A stretch of DNA of 23,792 nucleotides, from positions 1-23,792 of the forward strand of contig JAPOHQ010000011.1 in the NCBI GenBank assembly GCA_029979375.1, read 5' to 3'. The notes beneath the pieces are model-generated. The model was not told the DNA's origin and did no database searches. It worked only from the letters and a program-made list of their open reading frames with translations. This DNA comes from Microbacteriaceae bacterium (GTDB taxonomy: Bacteria > Actinomycetota > Actinomycetes > Actinomycetales > Microbacteriaceae). Shown piece by piece: positions 1 to 7,733 of the stretch; position 1 is the first letter of the stretch, and each line of letters starts with the position of its first letter. A program made the translations under genes and the position numbers.

Positions 1-505
1 CACCCTGGTCCGCAGGGGTAGTGAAGGCCGTGGTAATGGCCTGAGCAACCTCTACGGCGGTATCAAACTGTGGCTGGTCGGTGCTGCCCTGCCACTCGCG
101 CTCAAAGCTGCGCTGGCGGAACTTGAAGTAGGCAACGGCCTTGCGTCCAACGAGGTAGTAGCTCACCTGCTGCCCACGGTCAGTCAGAGTCTTCGAGAGC
201 TGCTCCGCCTCCTTGATGGCACCTGAGGAGAAGGCTCCGGCAAGACCACGGTCGGATGTGAAGAGCACGATGGCTGCTCGCACCGGGTTCTCAACCTGCC
301 TGGTTAGCGGGTGATCGATATCGGTGTGGGTTGCCACGGCCGATACCGCACGGGTGACAGCTCGGGTATAGGGGTTGGAGGCAGCCACGCGCTGTTGAGC
401 CTTCTGAATTCGAGACGCCGAAATCAGCTCCATAGCGCGCGTAATCTTCTTGGTCGTCTTGGCAGACTTAATCTTCTGCCGGTAGACCCGAAGCTGTGCT
501 CCCAT
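1..505 (-). CDS. atpG: ATP synthase F1 gamma subunit, N-terminal part
   Basis: This is the central rotor-stalk subunit of the F1 motor, which couples proton flow to ATP synthesis on the inner face of the membrane. I translated 168 codons from the ATG at 505. The start reads MGAQLRVYRQKIKSAKTTKK, followed by ITRAMELISASRIQKAQ, the typical gamma N-terminal helix. Further on, LFTSDRGLAGAFSSG matches the conserved gamma core. The frame is open to base 1, so roughly the last 130 residues, including the C-terminal helix, lie outside the window. An AAAGG ribosome-binding site sits a few bases before the ATG. atpA ends 14 bases upstream (520), so this belongs to the atp operon; atpD and atpC would be expected next, beyond the edge. 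Confidence 0.95.
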   Translation of the reverse strand, partial: MGAQLRVYRQKIKSAKTTKKITRAMELISASRIQKAQQRVAASNPYTRAVTRAVSAVATHTDIDHPLTRQVENPVRAAIVLFTSDRGLAGAFSSGAIKEAEQLSKTLTDRGQQVSYYLVGRKAVAYFKFRQRSFEREWQGSTDQPQFDTAVEVAQAITTAFTTPADQG

Positions 506-519
506 TTACCTTTTTCCTC

Positions 520-2157
520 TTACTTCTTCTGCTTGACGATCTTCTCTTGCTCGATTTCCTCGGCAGCAAGAGCCTCGACCTTGGCATCGTCTGGAACTAC
601 CAGCGGCTCGCCCTTGGTGGTCTGGAACATCTTCTTGAAGTGAGCAATCTCCTTCTCGAGCTCCTTTACCGTGTCATCCTCGAGATTGTTGGTTTCGCGA
701 ATGGTGGTTAGAACCTTGGTCTTGCGTGAGAGGTGATCTAGGAACTCGCGCTCAAACTTGAGAATGTCCTCGACTGGAACCTCGTCTAGGTAACCGTTGG
801 TGCCGGCCCAAATCGAAACCGTCTGCTCCTCTACCGGATATGGCGAGTACTGCGGCTGCTTCAGAAGCTCGGTGAGCCTTGCGCCGCGGGCCAGCTGCTT
901 TCTTGATGCAGCGTCAAGGTCGGATGCAAACATCGCAAACGCCTCGAGGGCACGGTACTGAGCAAGCTCAAGCTTCAGAGTTCCGGAAACCTTCTTGATT
1001 CCCTTCACCTGAGCGGCACCACCAACACGGGAAACCGAGATACCCACGTCGATAGCGGGGCGCTGGTTCGCGTTGAAGAGGTCGGACTGCAGGAAGATCT
1101 GTCCGTCAGTGATCGAGATCACGTTGGTTGGAATGAAGGCTGAGACGTCGTTTGCCTTGGTCTCGATGATTGGCAGACCAGTCATCGAACCGGCACCCAT
1201 CTCATCCGAGAGCTTGGCACAACGCTCTAGCAGGCGGGAGTGGAGGTAGAAGACGTCTCCCGGGTATGCCTCGCGGCCCGGTGGGCGACGCAGCAGCAGC
1301 GACACGGCGCGGTAGGCCTCGGCCTGCTTGCTGAGGTCGTCAAAAATAATCAGGACGTGCTTACCGCCATACATCCAGTGCTGGCCAATTGCGCTGCCGG
1401 TGTAGGGGGCAAGGTACTTGAAGCCTGCTGGGTCAGACGCGGGGGAAGCCACGATGGTGGTGTACTCCATCGCACCGGCCTCCTCGAGAGCGGCCTTGAC
1501 ACCAGCAATCGTAGAACCCTTCTGACCGATCGCAACGTAGATGCAGCGAACCTGCTTGTTTGGGTCACCACTTGCCCAGTTCTCGCGCTGATTGATGATG
1601 GTGTCAACCGCGATCGCGGTCTTTCCGGTCTGGCGGTCGCCAATGATCAGCTGGCGCTGCCCGCGACCAACAGGAATCATGGCGTCAATCGCCTTGATAC
1701 CGGTCTGCAATGGTTCGTGAACGCTCTTTCTTGCCATCACGCCTGGAGCCTGCAGCTCGAGCGCACGCGATCCCTCGGCCTTGATGTCACCGAGACCATC
1801 GATGGCATTGCCCAGCGGGTCGACCACGCGACCCATGAAGCCATCGCCCACTGGAACCGATAGAACCTCTCCGGTGCGGTAGACCTCCATGCCTTCCTCG
1901 ATCGATGAGAACTCACCGAGGATAACGACACCGATCTCGCGCTCATCCAGGTTCAGCGCAAGACCGATGGTGCCATCGGCGAAGCGCAGCAGCTCATTGG
2001 CCATGGCGCTTGGGAGACCCTCGACGTGTGCGATACCGTCCGCGGCATCGATCACGTATCCGACCTCCTTCTTGTCTGAGCCCTTCGGCTCATAGCTAGA
2101 TACGAAGTCCTTCAGGGCATCCCGAATCTCATTCGGGCTGATCTTTAGCTCTGACAT
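520..2157 (-). CDS. atpA: ATP synthase F1 alpha subunit
   Basis: This is the non-catalytic nucleotide-binding subunit of the F1 alpha3beta3 hexamer. The protein is 545 residues, normal for actinobacteria, whose alpha has a charged C-terminal extension; here the tail is rich in Glu and Lys. The Walker A motif GDRQTGKT lies at about 173-180 and the Walker B stretch VLIIFDDL at about 268-275. The conserved SVSRVGG, with the arginine that reaches the catalytic site, is at about 374-380. The ATG at 2157 follows a good AGAGGAAG ribosome-binding site. It lies between atpH (31 bases upstream) and atpG, the standard atpBEFHAGDC order. Confidence 0.97.
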   Translation of the reverse strand: MSELKISPNEIRDALKDFVSSYEPKGSDKKEVGYVIDAADGIAHVEGLPSAMANELLRFADGTIGLALNLDEREIGVVILGEFSSIEEGMEVYRTGEVLSVPVGDGFMGRVVDPLGNAIDGLGDIKAEGSRALELQAPGVMARKSVHEPLQTGIKAIDAMIPVGRGQRQLIIGDRQTGKTAIAVDTIINQRENWASGDPNKQVRCIYVAIGQKGSTIAGVKAALEEAGAMEYTTIVASPASDPAGFKYLAPYTGSAIGQHWMYGGKHVLIIFDDLSKQAEAYRAVSLLLRRPPGREAYPGDVFYLHSRLLERCAKLSDEMGAGSMTGLPIIETKANDVSAFIPTNVISITDGQIFLQSDLFNANQRPAIDVGISVSRVGGAAQVKGIKKVSGTLKLELAQYRALEAFAMFASDLDAASRKQLARGARLTELLKQPQYSPYPVEEQTVSIWAGTNGYLDEVPVEDILKFEREFLDHLSRKTKVLTTIRETNNLEDDTVKELEKEIAHFKKMFQTTKGEPLVVPDDAKVEALAAEEIEQEKIVKQKK

Positions 2158-2188
2158 TGCTTCCTCTTATTTCTCTTGTTCTCTCAAC

Positions 2189-2977
2189 TCAACCGAGTTG
2201 CAATCTTGCGTTTATAAGTTTTGTTAGCACGGTGCCGTCGATGACCTCACCGTTCACGGTGACGTGGACGCCACCGATGATTTCCTCGTCGACCTCGACG
2301 TTGAGCTGCAGCTCTCGGCCGAATGCCTTGGCTAGCGCGGCACCAAGCCTTTGAAGCTGCGATGCATCGAGAGCCTTAGCCACTCGAATGTGAGCCACCG
2401 ACTCCCCCGCAAACTCAGCGATCCATAGCCCGTACTGCTCGAGAACCTGGGCGAATCGCTTGAAGCTCCTGGAATACACGGCCTGACGAGCCAGAACCTC
2501 GGCAGCCTCGCTCACCTTTCCGGAGACCAGCTTGCCGACAAGCGACTCCTTGCCTTCGGCGCTTGCGCGCGTCGAAGACAACGCGAGCTCGAGCTCTGGG
2601 TCGGTGCCACTGAGCTGCTGAAGCTCAAAGAGCTGTGTCTGGAGCTGGTCTAGGTCTTTACTCTGTGAGGCTAGGGCCCTAACGCCCAGAACCTCGAAGG
2701 TGCTGGCGAGGTCCCTGGTGGCTGAGAAGCGCATTGCACTGGCAGTCTTCAGAAGGTCTTTTGCCTTTGCATCAGACTTCCCGAATACGGCGTCGATTGC
2801 CTTTTCCTTGCCTGCCTGCTCGGCGGAAGGATCCGATAGCAGGGAGCGCAGCTGTGCGCTCTGCTGCAGCGAGTTTGCGATTGCAAACAGCTGCTTGGCA
2901 AGGGTTAGGTCGACGCCCTGCAGGGAATCTAGTTTCTCCTGTAGGGCCTGCCTCGACTGCCTAGTGCTTGACGCCAT
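2189..2977 (-). CDS. atpH: ATP synthase delta subunit
   Basis: This peripheral-stalk subunit joins the top of the F1 hexamer to the b-subunit stator. It has 262 residues, longer than the roughly 180 of most bacteria but usual for actinobacterial delta. The C-terminal family signature is clear in the last 35 residues: EEIIGGVHVTVNGEVIDGTV followed by LTKLINARL. The N-terminal half is helical and rich in Ala, Gln and Leu, as expected for the F1-binding helical bundle. Its ATG shares a base with the atpF stop (TAATG), so translation is probably coupled. It is not fused to a b subunit, unlike the mycobacterial b-delta protein, because a separate atpF lies directly upstream. Confidence 0.93.
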   Translation of the reverse strand: MASSTRQSRQALQEKLDSLQGVDLTLAKQLFAIANSLQQSAQLRSLLSDPSAEQAGKEKAIDAVFGKSDAKAKDLLKTASAMRFSATRDLASTFEVLGVRALASQSKDLDQLQTQLFELQQLSGTDPELELALSSTRASAEGKESLVGKLVSGKVSEAAEVLARQAVYSRSFKRFAQVLEQYGLWIAEFAGESVAHIRVAKALDASQLQRLGAALAKAFGRELQLNVEVDEEIIGGVHVTVNGEVIDGTVLTKLINARLQLG

Positions 2978-3528
2978 TACTTAGTCTTCTTCCCCTCGAG
3001 CTCAGAGATGAAGTCGTCGACGACCTTGTTAGCAACCTTGTCGTCCTTCAGTTTCTCTCCAACGATTCGGGATGCCAGCTCGATTGCAAGCGCTCCAATT
3101 TCTGCCTGGAGGGACCTCGCGGCCGCATCCCGCTCTGCTACGAGCGATGACTTGGTGGATTCCGCGAGGCGCTCGGCATCCTTGGATGCCTGCTCCTTCA
3201 GCTCCGCGAGGATTTGGGCACCCTCGCTGCGCGCCTCCTCACGAATGCTTGAAGCTTCTGCTCGCAGCTGCTCTTGCTCCGCCATAACTGCTGCGGTTCG
3301 GTGCTCGGCTGCTCGCTGGGCCTCTTCGGCCTCGGCCAGTCGACCCTCGATGGCTTTGGCTCGCTCGTCAAGCATGTTTTTGAAGCCGGGCAGAACCTTG
3401 AACCAGAAGAAGGTCAAAAGGATCACGAAGATCACTGCTGACCAGATGATGTCGTAGTCGGCAGGAAGCAGCGGGTTGGGTGTCTCACCACCCTCCGGTG
3501 CCGTCGCGGTGAAAATTCTCTCTAGCAT
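2977..3528 (-). CDS. atpF: ATP synthase Fo b subunit
   Basis: This is the stator stalk subunit. It has one membrane helix at about residues 28-46 (IIWSAVIFVILLTFFWFKV), followed by a long charged coiled coil rich in Ala, Glu and Arg that reaches up to F1. At 183 residues it is the usual length. The segment LPADYDIIWS just before the helix is typical of actinobacterial b subunits. The ATG at 3528 has no strong ribosome-binding site, and the atpE stop lies only 10 bases upstream, so initiation is likely coupled to atpE. The 3' end overlaps atpH by one base. Confidence 0.95.
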   Translation of the reverse strand: MLERIFTATAPEGGETPNPLLPADYDIIWSAVIFVILLTFFWFKVLPGFKNMLDERAKAIEGRLAEAEEAQRAAEHRTAAVMAEQEQLRAEASSIREEARSEGAQILAELKEQASKDAERLAESTKSSLVAERDAAARSLQAEIGALAIELASRIVGEKLKDDKVANKVVDDFISELEGKKTK

Positions 3529-3538
3529 TTTTGGTCTG

Positions 3539-3769
3539 TTAGCCGAAGATGAACGGGGTGGCCAGACCGATCAGGGCAAGAGCCTCGGTGAAAGCGATAC
3601 CGAGCCACATGGTGACCTGTAGGCGGCCAGCAAGCTCTGGCTGACGGGCGATGGACTCGATTGTCTTAGAGACAACCAGACCTACACCAATACCTGGACC
3701 GATTGCGGCGAGACCGTAGCCCACGACCGCGATGTTGCCGGATAGTTCGGCGATGTTTACTGCGTCCAC
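3539..3769 (-). CDS. atpE: ATP synthase Fo c subunit
   Basis: This is the proteolipid that forms the rotating c-ring. It has 76 residues and two membrane helices joined by the polar loop ARQPE (about 41-45). The proton-binding carboxylate is Glu62 in the second helix (AFTEALALIG). The first helix carries the glycine-rich GPGIGVG needed for tight ring packing. No extra polar ligands typical of sodium-type rings are evident, so a proton ring is inferred. The start is GTG at 3769, preceded by a GGAAGGAAA ribosome-binding region. It sits between atpB and atpF. Confidence 0.97.
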   Translation of the reverse strand: MDAVNIAELSGNIAVVGYGLAAIGPGIGVGLVVSKTIESIARQPELAGRLQVTMWLGIAFTEALALIGLATPFIFG

Positions 3770-3790
3770 TTGATTTCCTTCCGTGGTTGT

Positions 3791-4600
3791 TTAGTGTTCG
3801 TCTGCCAATGCCAACTGGATGTAGACAGTGGTCAGAAGTGTGAAAACGTAGGCCTGAAGCACGGCCACCAAAATCTCAAAGAGGGTGAAAGCAAACCCAA
3901 AGAGCAGGGTTCCCGCACCAAATAGCTGGAAGATGCCCTCTGCCTGGAAAAAGAAGAAGTGGGTTGCGGAGAAGCAGAGCACCAGCAGAAGGTGGCCGGC
4001 AATCATGTTCATCAAAAGTCGAAGAGCCAGGGTGACCGGCCTCAAAATGAAGGTCGAGAGGAACTCGATTGGTGTTACCAGGGTGTAGAAGTAAACCGGA
4101 ACACCGGATGGGAACAGCGAGTTCTTGAAGAACTTCACGCCATGACGCCTAACTCCGGCGTAGATGAAGGTCACATAAGCCGCGAGCGCCAAGACCAGCG
4201 GGATTCCAATCACAGATGTGCCCGCAATGTTTGCAAACGGAATGATTCCGGTGATGTTCATTCCCAGCACCATGAAGAAGATCGTGGTCAGCAGGGGAAG
4301 GAATCGATCGCCGTCCTTCTCACCGAGCTGATCGTGGGCAATCGACTTGCGCACAAAGTTCAGGGCCATCTCGCCAAGCAGCTGGAAACGTCCCGGCACG
4401 AGCTGACCGGTCTTCACCGACTGCTGGAACTTACGCGTCCAGAGCCAGAAGAGAACAAGCAAAACCCCAAGCACGATGAGTCTGATCATCATGATTCGGT
4501 TTATTGCAAACGGGGTGCCCTCAAATAGAACAATTTCGGGGTAGAACTCGTAAATCGACGGCGGATGGAATTCGCCATCTTCGGCCGTGAATAGACTCAA
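3791..4600 (-). CDS. atpB: ATP synthase Fo a subunit
   Basis: This integral membrane subunit forms the proton half-channels facing the c-ring. The 269-residue protein has several hydrophobic helices and the essential arginine at about 194 in LALRLLMNMIAGH, the equivalent of E. coli a-Arg210. The N-terminal EFHPPSIYEFYPEIVLFEGT is typical of actinobacteria. The chosen start is TTG at 4600. It is the only ATG/GTG/TTG in frame between the previous stop and the conserved N-terminus, but it lacks a good ribosome-binding site (the nearest GGGAGA is about 20 bases upstream). The frame stays open through the whole 120-base gap back to the atpI stop. Confidence 0.95.
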   Translation of the reverse strand: MSLFTAEDGEFHPPSIYEFYPEIVLFEGTPFAINRIMMIRLIVLGVLLVLFWLWTRKFQQSVKTGQLVPGRFQLLGEMALNFVRKSIAHDQLGEKDGDRFLPLLTTIFFMVLGMNITGIIPFANIAGTSVIGIPLVLALAAYVTFIYAGVRRHGVKFFKNSLFPSGVPVYFYTLVTPIEFLSTFILRPVTLALRLLMNMIAGHLLLVLCFSATHFFFFQAEGIFQLFGAGTLLFGFAFTLFEILVAVLQAYVFTLLTTVYIQLALADEH

Positions 4601-4720
4601 AGCACTTAGCAGATTAGTTCTCCCGTTATAGCGACCCTGAGCCGCGATTCCTTGAGGATTTACCCACGAGTTTACAAGACTAACTGGCCCAGCTGGAGCC
4701 CAATTCCCAAAAAAGCCAGG

Positions 4721-5125
4721 CTAATTTTCAACGACGGGAAGTTTGGCGCTGAGTACCAGGTAGGAGTCAATCCCAAGTCCTCCCAATACCGAGGCAACGA
4801 CCGCGAAAAAGAACATCGGACCGGAGATGAAGGCAGCACCCTGAAGCGCTCCCAGCAGCAGCGCGAACAGCAAGATTTTGATCAGCCAGCCACCCAAAAC
4901 AATCGCATAGAAACCGTTTAGACCCAGCTTCGATCCGAACTTGATGCTCAGAATGGTGAGGGTGCCAAAAATGGCAGCGATGGCCGCGCCAAGCAGCGCG
5001 GAAACCAGTCCCGGGGTTGCGTAAACGAGAAACCCGATGGCACCACCGACAATCGCAATCGCCGCCGCTAGCAGCCCAGAAAGCTTCAGGGCCCGGGCAA
5101 ACAGTGCCTCAGCGTTTGTTGGCAA
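4721..5125 (-). CDS. atpI: AtpI-like small membrane protein upstream of atpB
   Basis: This hydrophobic protein has about four predicted membrane segments. It lies directly before atpB, where actinobacteria carry atpI or an equivalent. AtpI-family proteins are linked to c-ring assembly or to magnesium or calcium uptake, but the sequence is poorly conserved, so the assignment rests mainly on position and topology. I chose the TTG at 5125 (134 residues) because AGGAGG at 5130-5135 lies just ahead of it, and this leaves only a 17-base overlap with the wecA-like gene. An ATG at 5203 would add 26 residues but would overlap wecA by 95 bases, with no comparable ribosome-binding site. The product ends LSAKLPVVEN. 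Confidence 0.72.
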   Translation of the reverse strand: MPTNAEALFARALKLSGLLAAAIAIVGGAIGFLVYATPGLVSALLGAAIAAIFGTLTILSIKFGSKLGLNGFYAIVLGGWLIKILLFALLLGALQGAAFISGPMFFFAVVASVLGGLGIDSYLVLSAKLPVVEN

Positions 5126-6230
5126 GTTTCCTCCTGTGTCGAGCCCTTCTGACAAAGACCGGCCAGTAAGTGTGGACCAAGGCGAGGATTTGCCAGAAGC
5201 CAAAGATTATCAAGACCTGCCCCAGCTCAAGCCAAAAGAAGAGCAGCAGGGAGGTGGCTACCAGTGCCGTCCAGTGATAGAACACCAGCACCGCACCGGC
5301 GTGCGAATGACCGATGTCCTGCAGCTGATTGTGCAGGTGCTCCCGATCTGGCGCGAACGGCGACTTTCCTCTCCTGATGCGCCTGACCACCGCAAGCAGC
5401 AGATCCAGCAGCGGCAGGATCAGGATAAACACCGGCAGCGCAAGAGGAATCAAGGCTGGAAGCAGGTCATTTCTGGTGACGGTCGCCGGGTCAATCGAGC
5501 CTGTAACGGCAATTGCGCCGGTTGCCATCAGCAGCCCGAGCAGCATGGCCCCCGAGTCCCCCATAAAGATCTTTGCGGGGCGCCAGTTATGGGGTAAGAA
5601 GCCGGCAACCAGACCCAGCACTATTGCGGCCAAGAGACCTGCGGTCGAGAAGTAGTTAGTGGGCGAAGTTTGCTGGGCAAGCAGGTAGGTGTAGACGAAG
5701 AATGCGAATGTGCCGATGCCAACTACGCCTGCGGCGAGACCATCCAGACCATCAATGAAGTTGACCGCGTTCATCACCAAGACAACCGCAAAGACCGTTA
5801 TGGCCAGCGATACCCCAAAGCTTCCAACGGTCAGGCCGCCGATGGGCAGCGAGACTATTTGGACGCCTGAGGATGCCAATATCCACGCGGCAGCCATCTG
5901 TCCGCCCATCTTGGCGGTCCAGTCGAGTTCGATTAGGTCATCGAGCAGGCCGATGATCACAATCAAGCCTGCCGCGCCAACAATTGCCCAGATTGGTCCA
6001 GGATTCAAAAAGATGCTCTCGAACCAGCCAAAGCTGCCAGCCGCATAAAAACCCGCAAAGAGACCGAAGAGCATTCCGAGGCCACCGATTCTCGGGGTTG
6101 GGGACTTGTGGACGTCGCGGTCTCGAATTGCAGGGTGAATGTTGTAACGCTTTGCGAAATACCTGACTCCCCAGGTTGAAGCGAAGGTAACCAGTGCGGT
6201 TATCAGTGCAACCAGGAGGTAGGCGCGCAC
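5109..6230 (-). CDS. wecA: WecA/TagO-like polyprenyl-phosphate sugar-1-phosphate transferase
   Basis: This is a polytopic membrane enzyme of the MraY/WecA superfamily. Its family transfers a sugar 1-phosphate, usually GlcNAc-1-P from UDP-GlcNAc, onto a polyprenyl phosphate to start cell-wall glycopolymer synthesis. The 373-residue protein has about ten hydrophobic helices. Hallmarks are the DD pair at 97-98 (LLDDLIE), NFIDGLDG at about 157-164, FMGDSGAML around 222-230, and the cytosolic HLHNQL at about 298-303, the HxHH-type motif of WecA rather than MraY. The start is GTG at 6230, overlapping the tsaC stop by one base (TAGTG). The position before atpI matches rfe in other actinobacteria. 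The exact sugar donor is inferred. Confidence 0.9.
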   Translation of the reverse strand: MRAYLLVALITALVTFASTWGVRYFAKRYNIHPAIRDRDVHKSPTPRIGGLGMLFGLFAGFYAAGSFGWFESIFLNPGPIWAIVGAAGLIVIIGLLDDLIELDWTAKMGGQMAAAWILASSGVQIVSLPIGGLTVGSFGVSLAITVFAVVLVMNAVNFIDGLDGLAAGVVGIGTFAFFVYTYLLAQQTSPTNYFSTAGLLAAIVLGLVAGFLPHNWRPAKIFMGDSGAMLLGLLMATGAIAVTGSIDPATVTRNDLLPALIPLALPVFILILPLLDLLLAVVRRIRRGKSPFAPDREHLHNQLQDIGHSHAGAVLVFYHWTALVATSLLLFFWLELGQVLIIFGFWQILALVHTYWPVFVRRARHRRKLANKR

Positions 6231-6892
6231 TACTCGACCTCTAGCTCAACATTCCCGATCACTGATCGGATGCGATCTAGCGAGATTGCCCCCTTGCGAA
6301 GCACCCTGATTGGCTCCCCGTCTCTAACCTGAGTCAGGTCAAGAATCGTTGAGGCCTCACCCTTTGGTGACGCACCACCGTCTAGGTAAACAGATACCTT
6401 TTCGCCGAAGTAATCGACCGCCTGTTGCGCATTAACGGCAGCTGGCTGGCCGGTCAGGTTGGCGCTCGACACCGCAAGCGGTCCGACGTCCTCCAGGAGG
6501 GCAAGGGTGATCTTGTGGTCCGGCACACGCAGTGCGACCGTGCCTCGCGTTTCACCCAGGTCCCACTCGAGTGATCTCTGAGCCTTGAGCACCATGGTTA
6601 GGGCGCCTGGCCAGAAGGCCGCTGCGAGCTGGTTTGCCACCAGCGGCAAATCGGCTGCCAAAGCGGAAAGAGTTTCAACCTTCGGGATGAGCACTGGAGG
6701 TGGTGCGGTGCGATCGCGCCCTTTGGCCTCAAGAAGTGCCTCGACGGCCTTTGGGCTGAACGCGTTGGCTGCAATGCCATAGACCGTGTCGGTTGGCAGG
6801 ACGACAAGCTCGTTGCGATCCAAAGAGACCTTAGCGAGGCGGAATCCGGTGAGCAGGTCGGTATCAACCGCGCAGTCATAGACGCTTGCCAT
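6230..6892 (-). CDS. tsaC: L-threonylcarbamoyladenylate synthase (YrdC/Sua5 family)
   Basis: This enzyme makes threonylcarbamoyl-AMP from threonine, bicarbonate and ATP, the first step of t6A formation at position 37 of ANN-decoding tRNAs. The 220-residue length fits the single-domain YrdC (TsaC) form without the extra C-terminal Sua5 domain. Visible motifs are LPTDTVYGIA (about 32-41), KGRDRTAPP (57-65, the nucleotide/carbonate site), SSANLTGQPA (142-151) and GEASTILDL near the C-terminus. The ATG at 6892 lies 4 bases after the prmC stop and is preceded by GAGGAAG. It is co-directional with prmC and prfA, a conserved translation-related cluster. Confidence 0.93.
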   Translation of the reverse strand: MASVYDCAVDTDLLTGFRLAKVSLDRNELVVLPTDTVYGIAANAFSPKAVEALLEAKGRDRTAPPPVLIPKVETLSALAADLPLVANQLAAAFWPGALTMVLKAQRSLEWDLGETRGTVALRVPDHKITLALLEDVGPLAVSSANLTGQPAAVNAQQAVDYFGEKVSVYLDGGASPKGEASTILDLTQVRDGEPIRVLRKGAISLDRIRSVIGNVELEVE

Positions 6893-6896
6893 TTCC

Positions 6897-7733
6897 CTAC
6901 TTCCTCATGGCCGTGACCGCCCTCAGGCGGCCTGTTGGATCTGGGTGGACGCTAACTGCTCGCCACGTTTCATCCAATAGTAATTCACAGACCGCATCCG
7001 ATTGCCCGTCGGCGTGCTCAAGAACCAGAAGCCCGCCGCTTCGCAGGGCAAGGGGTGCAATCTCGACAATCTCCCGGATCGCATCCAGGCCGTCCTCACC
7101 CGAGTAGAGCGCAGCGCTCGGGTCGTAAAGGTGCACCTCCGGGTCAATCGGAGTTGCCGCGGCGGGGATGTATGGCGGATTGGAAATCACGACGTCGAGA
7201 TCATTCAGCCGAAGCAGTGCCGTCTCGAATTCTTCTGCAAGCAGCTCCACCTCGGGAGCGAGCATTTCAAGGTTTGACCTGAGCCAGCTCAGGGCCTCGG
7301 GAGAGCTCTCGATGGCGCTAACGTGGGCACTAGTCTCGAGCGACAACGCAATCGCAATGATTCCGGAACCGGACCCCACGTCTACCGCTCTCCCTGGGTG
7401 TGGCAGAGCTCGCAGGAAGTCGATAGCCAGTTGCACAACCTGCTCGGTTTCGAATCTCGGAACGAAGACGCCAGGGCCAACGGCAACCTCAAAGCCGCGA
7501 AATGGTGCCTTGCCGGTTATGTGCTGCAGCGGCTCTCTGGCTTCTCTGCGCCTAACCAGCTCCTCATAACCTTCCGCGGAAACCTCTTTGCCCGCCAGAG
7601 CGCTGGTAATCAGTTCCCCGCGAGATATTCCCAGAGAGTGAGCGATGATTAGCTCGGCGTCGGTCTGGTGAGAGACGATGCCAGCGGCCAAGAGCCTCGA
7701 GGAGACCTCTTCGATGGCCTCTTTGAGTTGCAT
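6897..7733 (-). CDS. prmC: Release factor glutamine methyltransferase
   Basis: This cytosolic SAM-dependent enzyme methylates the glutamine of the GGQ motif in peptide release factors, raising termination efficiency. In the 278-residue protein the N-terminal helical substrate-binding domain is followed by a Rossmann-type methyltransferase domain. It carries DVGSGSG (about 118-124) for SAM binding and NPPY at 185-188 for the target glutamine. PRFETE (92-97) replaces the more common PRPETE. The ATG at 7733 overlaps the prfA stop as TAATG, so the enzyme and its substrate RF1 are translationally coupled. Confidence 0.95.
   Translation of the reverse strand: MQLKEAIEEVSSRLLAAGIVSHQTDAELIIAHSLGISRGELITSALAGKEVSAEGYEELVRRREAREPLQHITGKAPFRGFEVAVGPGVFVPRFETEQVVQLAIDFLRALPHPGRAVDVGSGSGIIAIALSLETSAHVSAIESSPEALSWLRSNLEMLAPEVELLAEEFETALLRLNDLDVVISNPPYIPAAATPIDPEVHLYDPSAALYSGEDGLDAIREIVEIAPLALRSGGLLVLEHADGQSDAVCELLLDETWRAVSVHPDPTGRLRAVTAMRK

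Noticed and set aside
1240..1863. A 207-codon open frame on the plus strand opposite atpA.
   Set aside because: It lies wholly antisense to a strongly conserved gene, has no family resemblance and no ribosome-binding site; it reflects the codon bias of atpA.
5126..5203. An upstream ATG start for the atpI-like gene at 5203.
   Set aside because: It would overlap wecA by 95 bases, and the added residues are unlike a membrane-protein N-terminus. The TTG at 5125 has AGGAGG just ahead.
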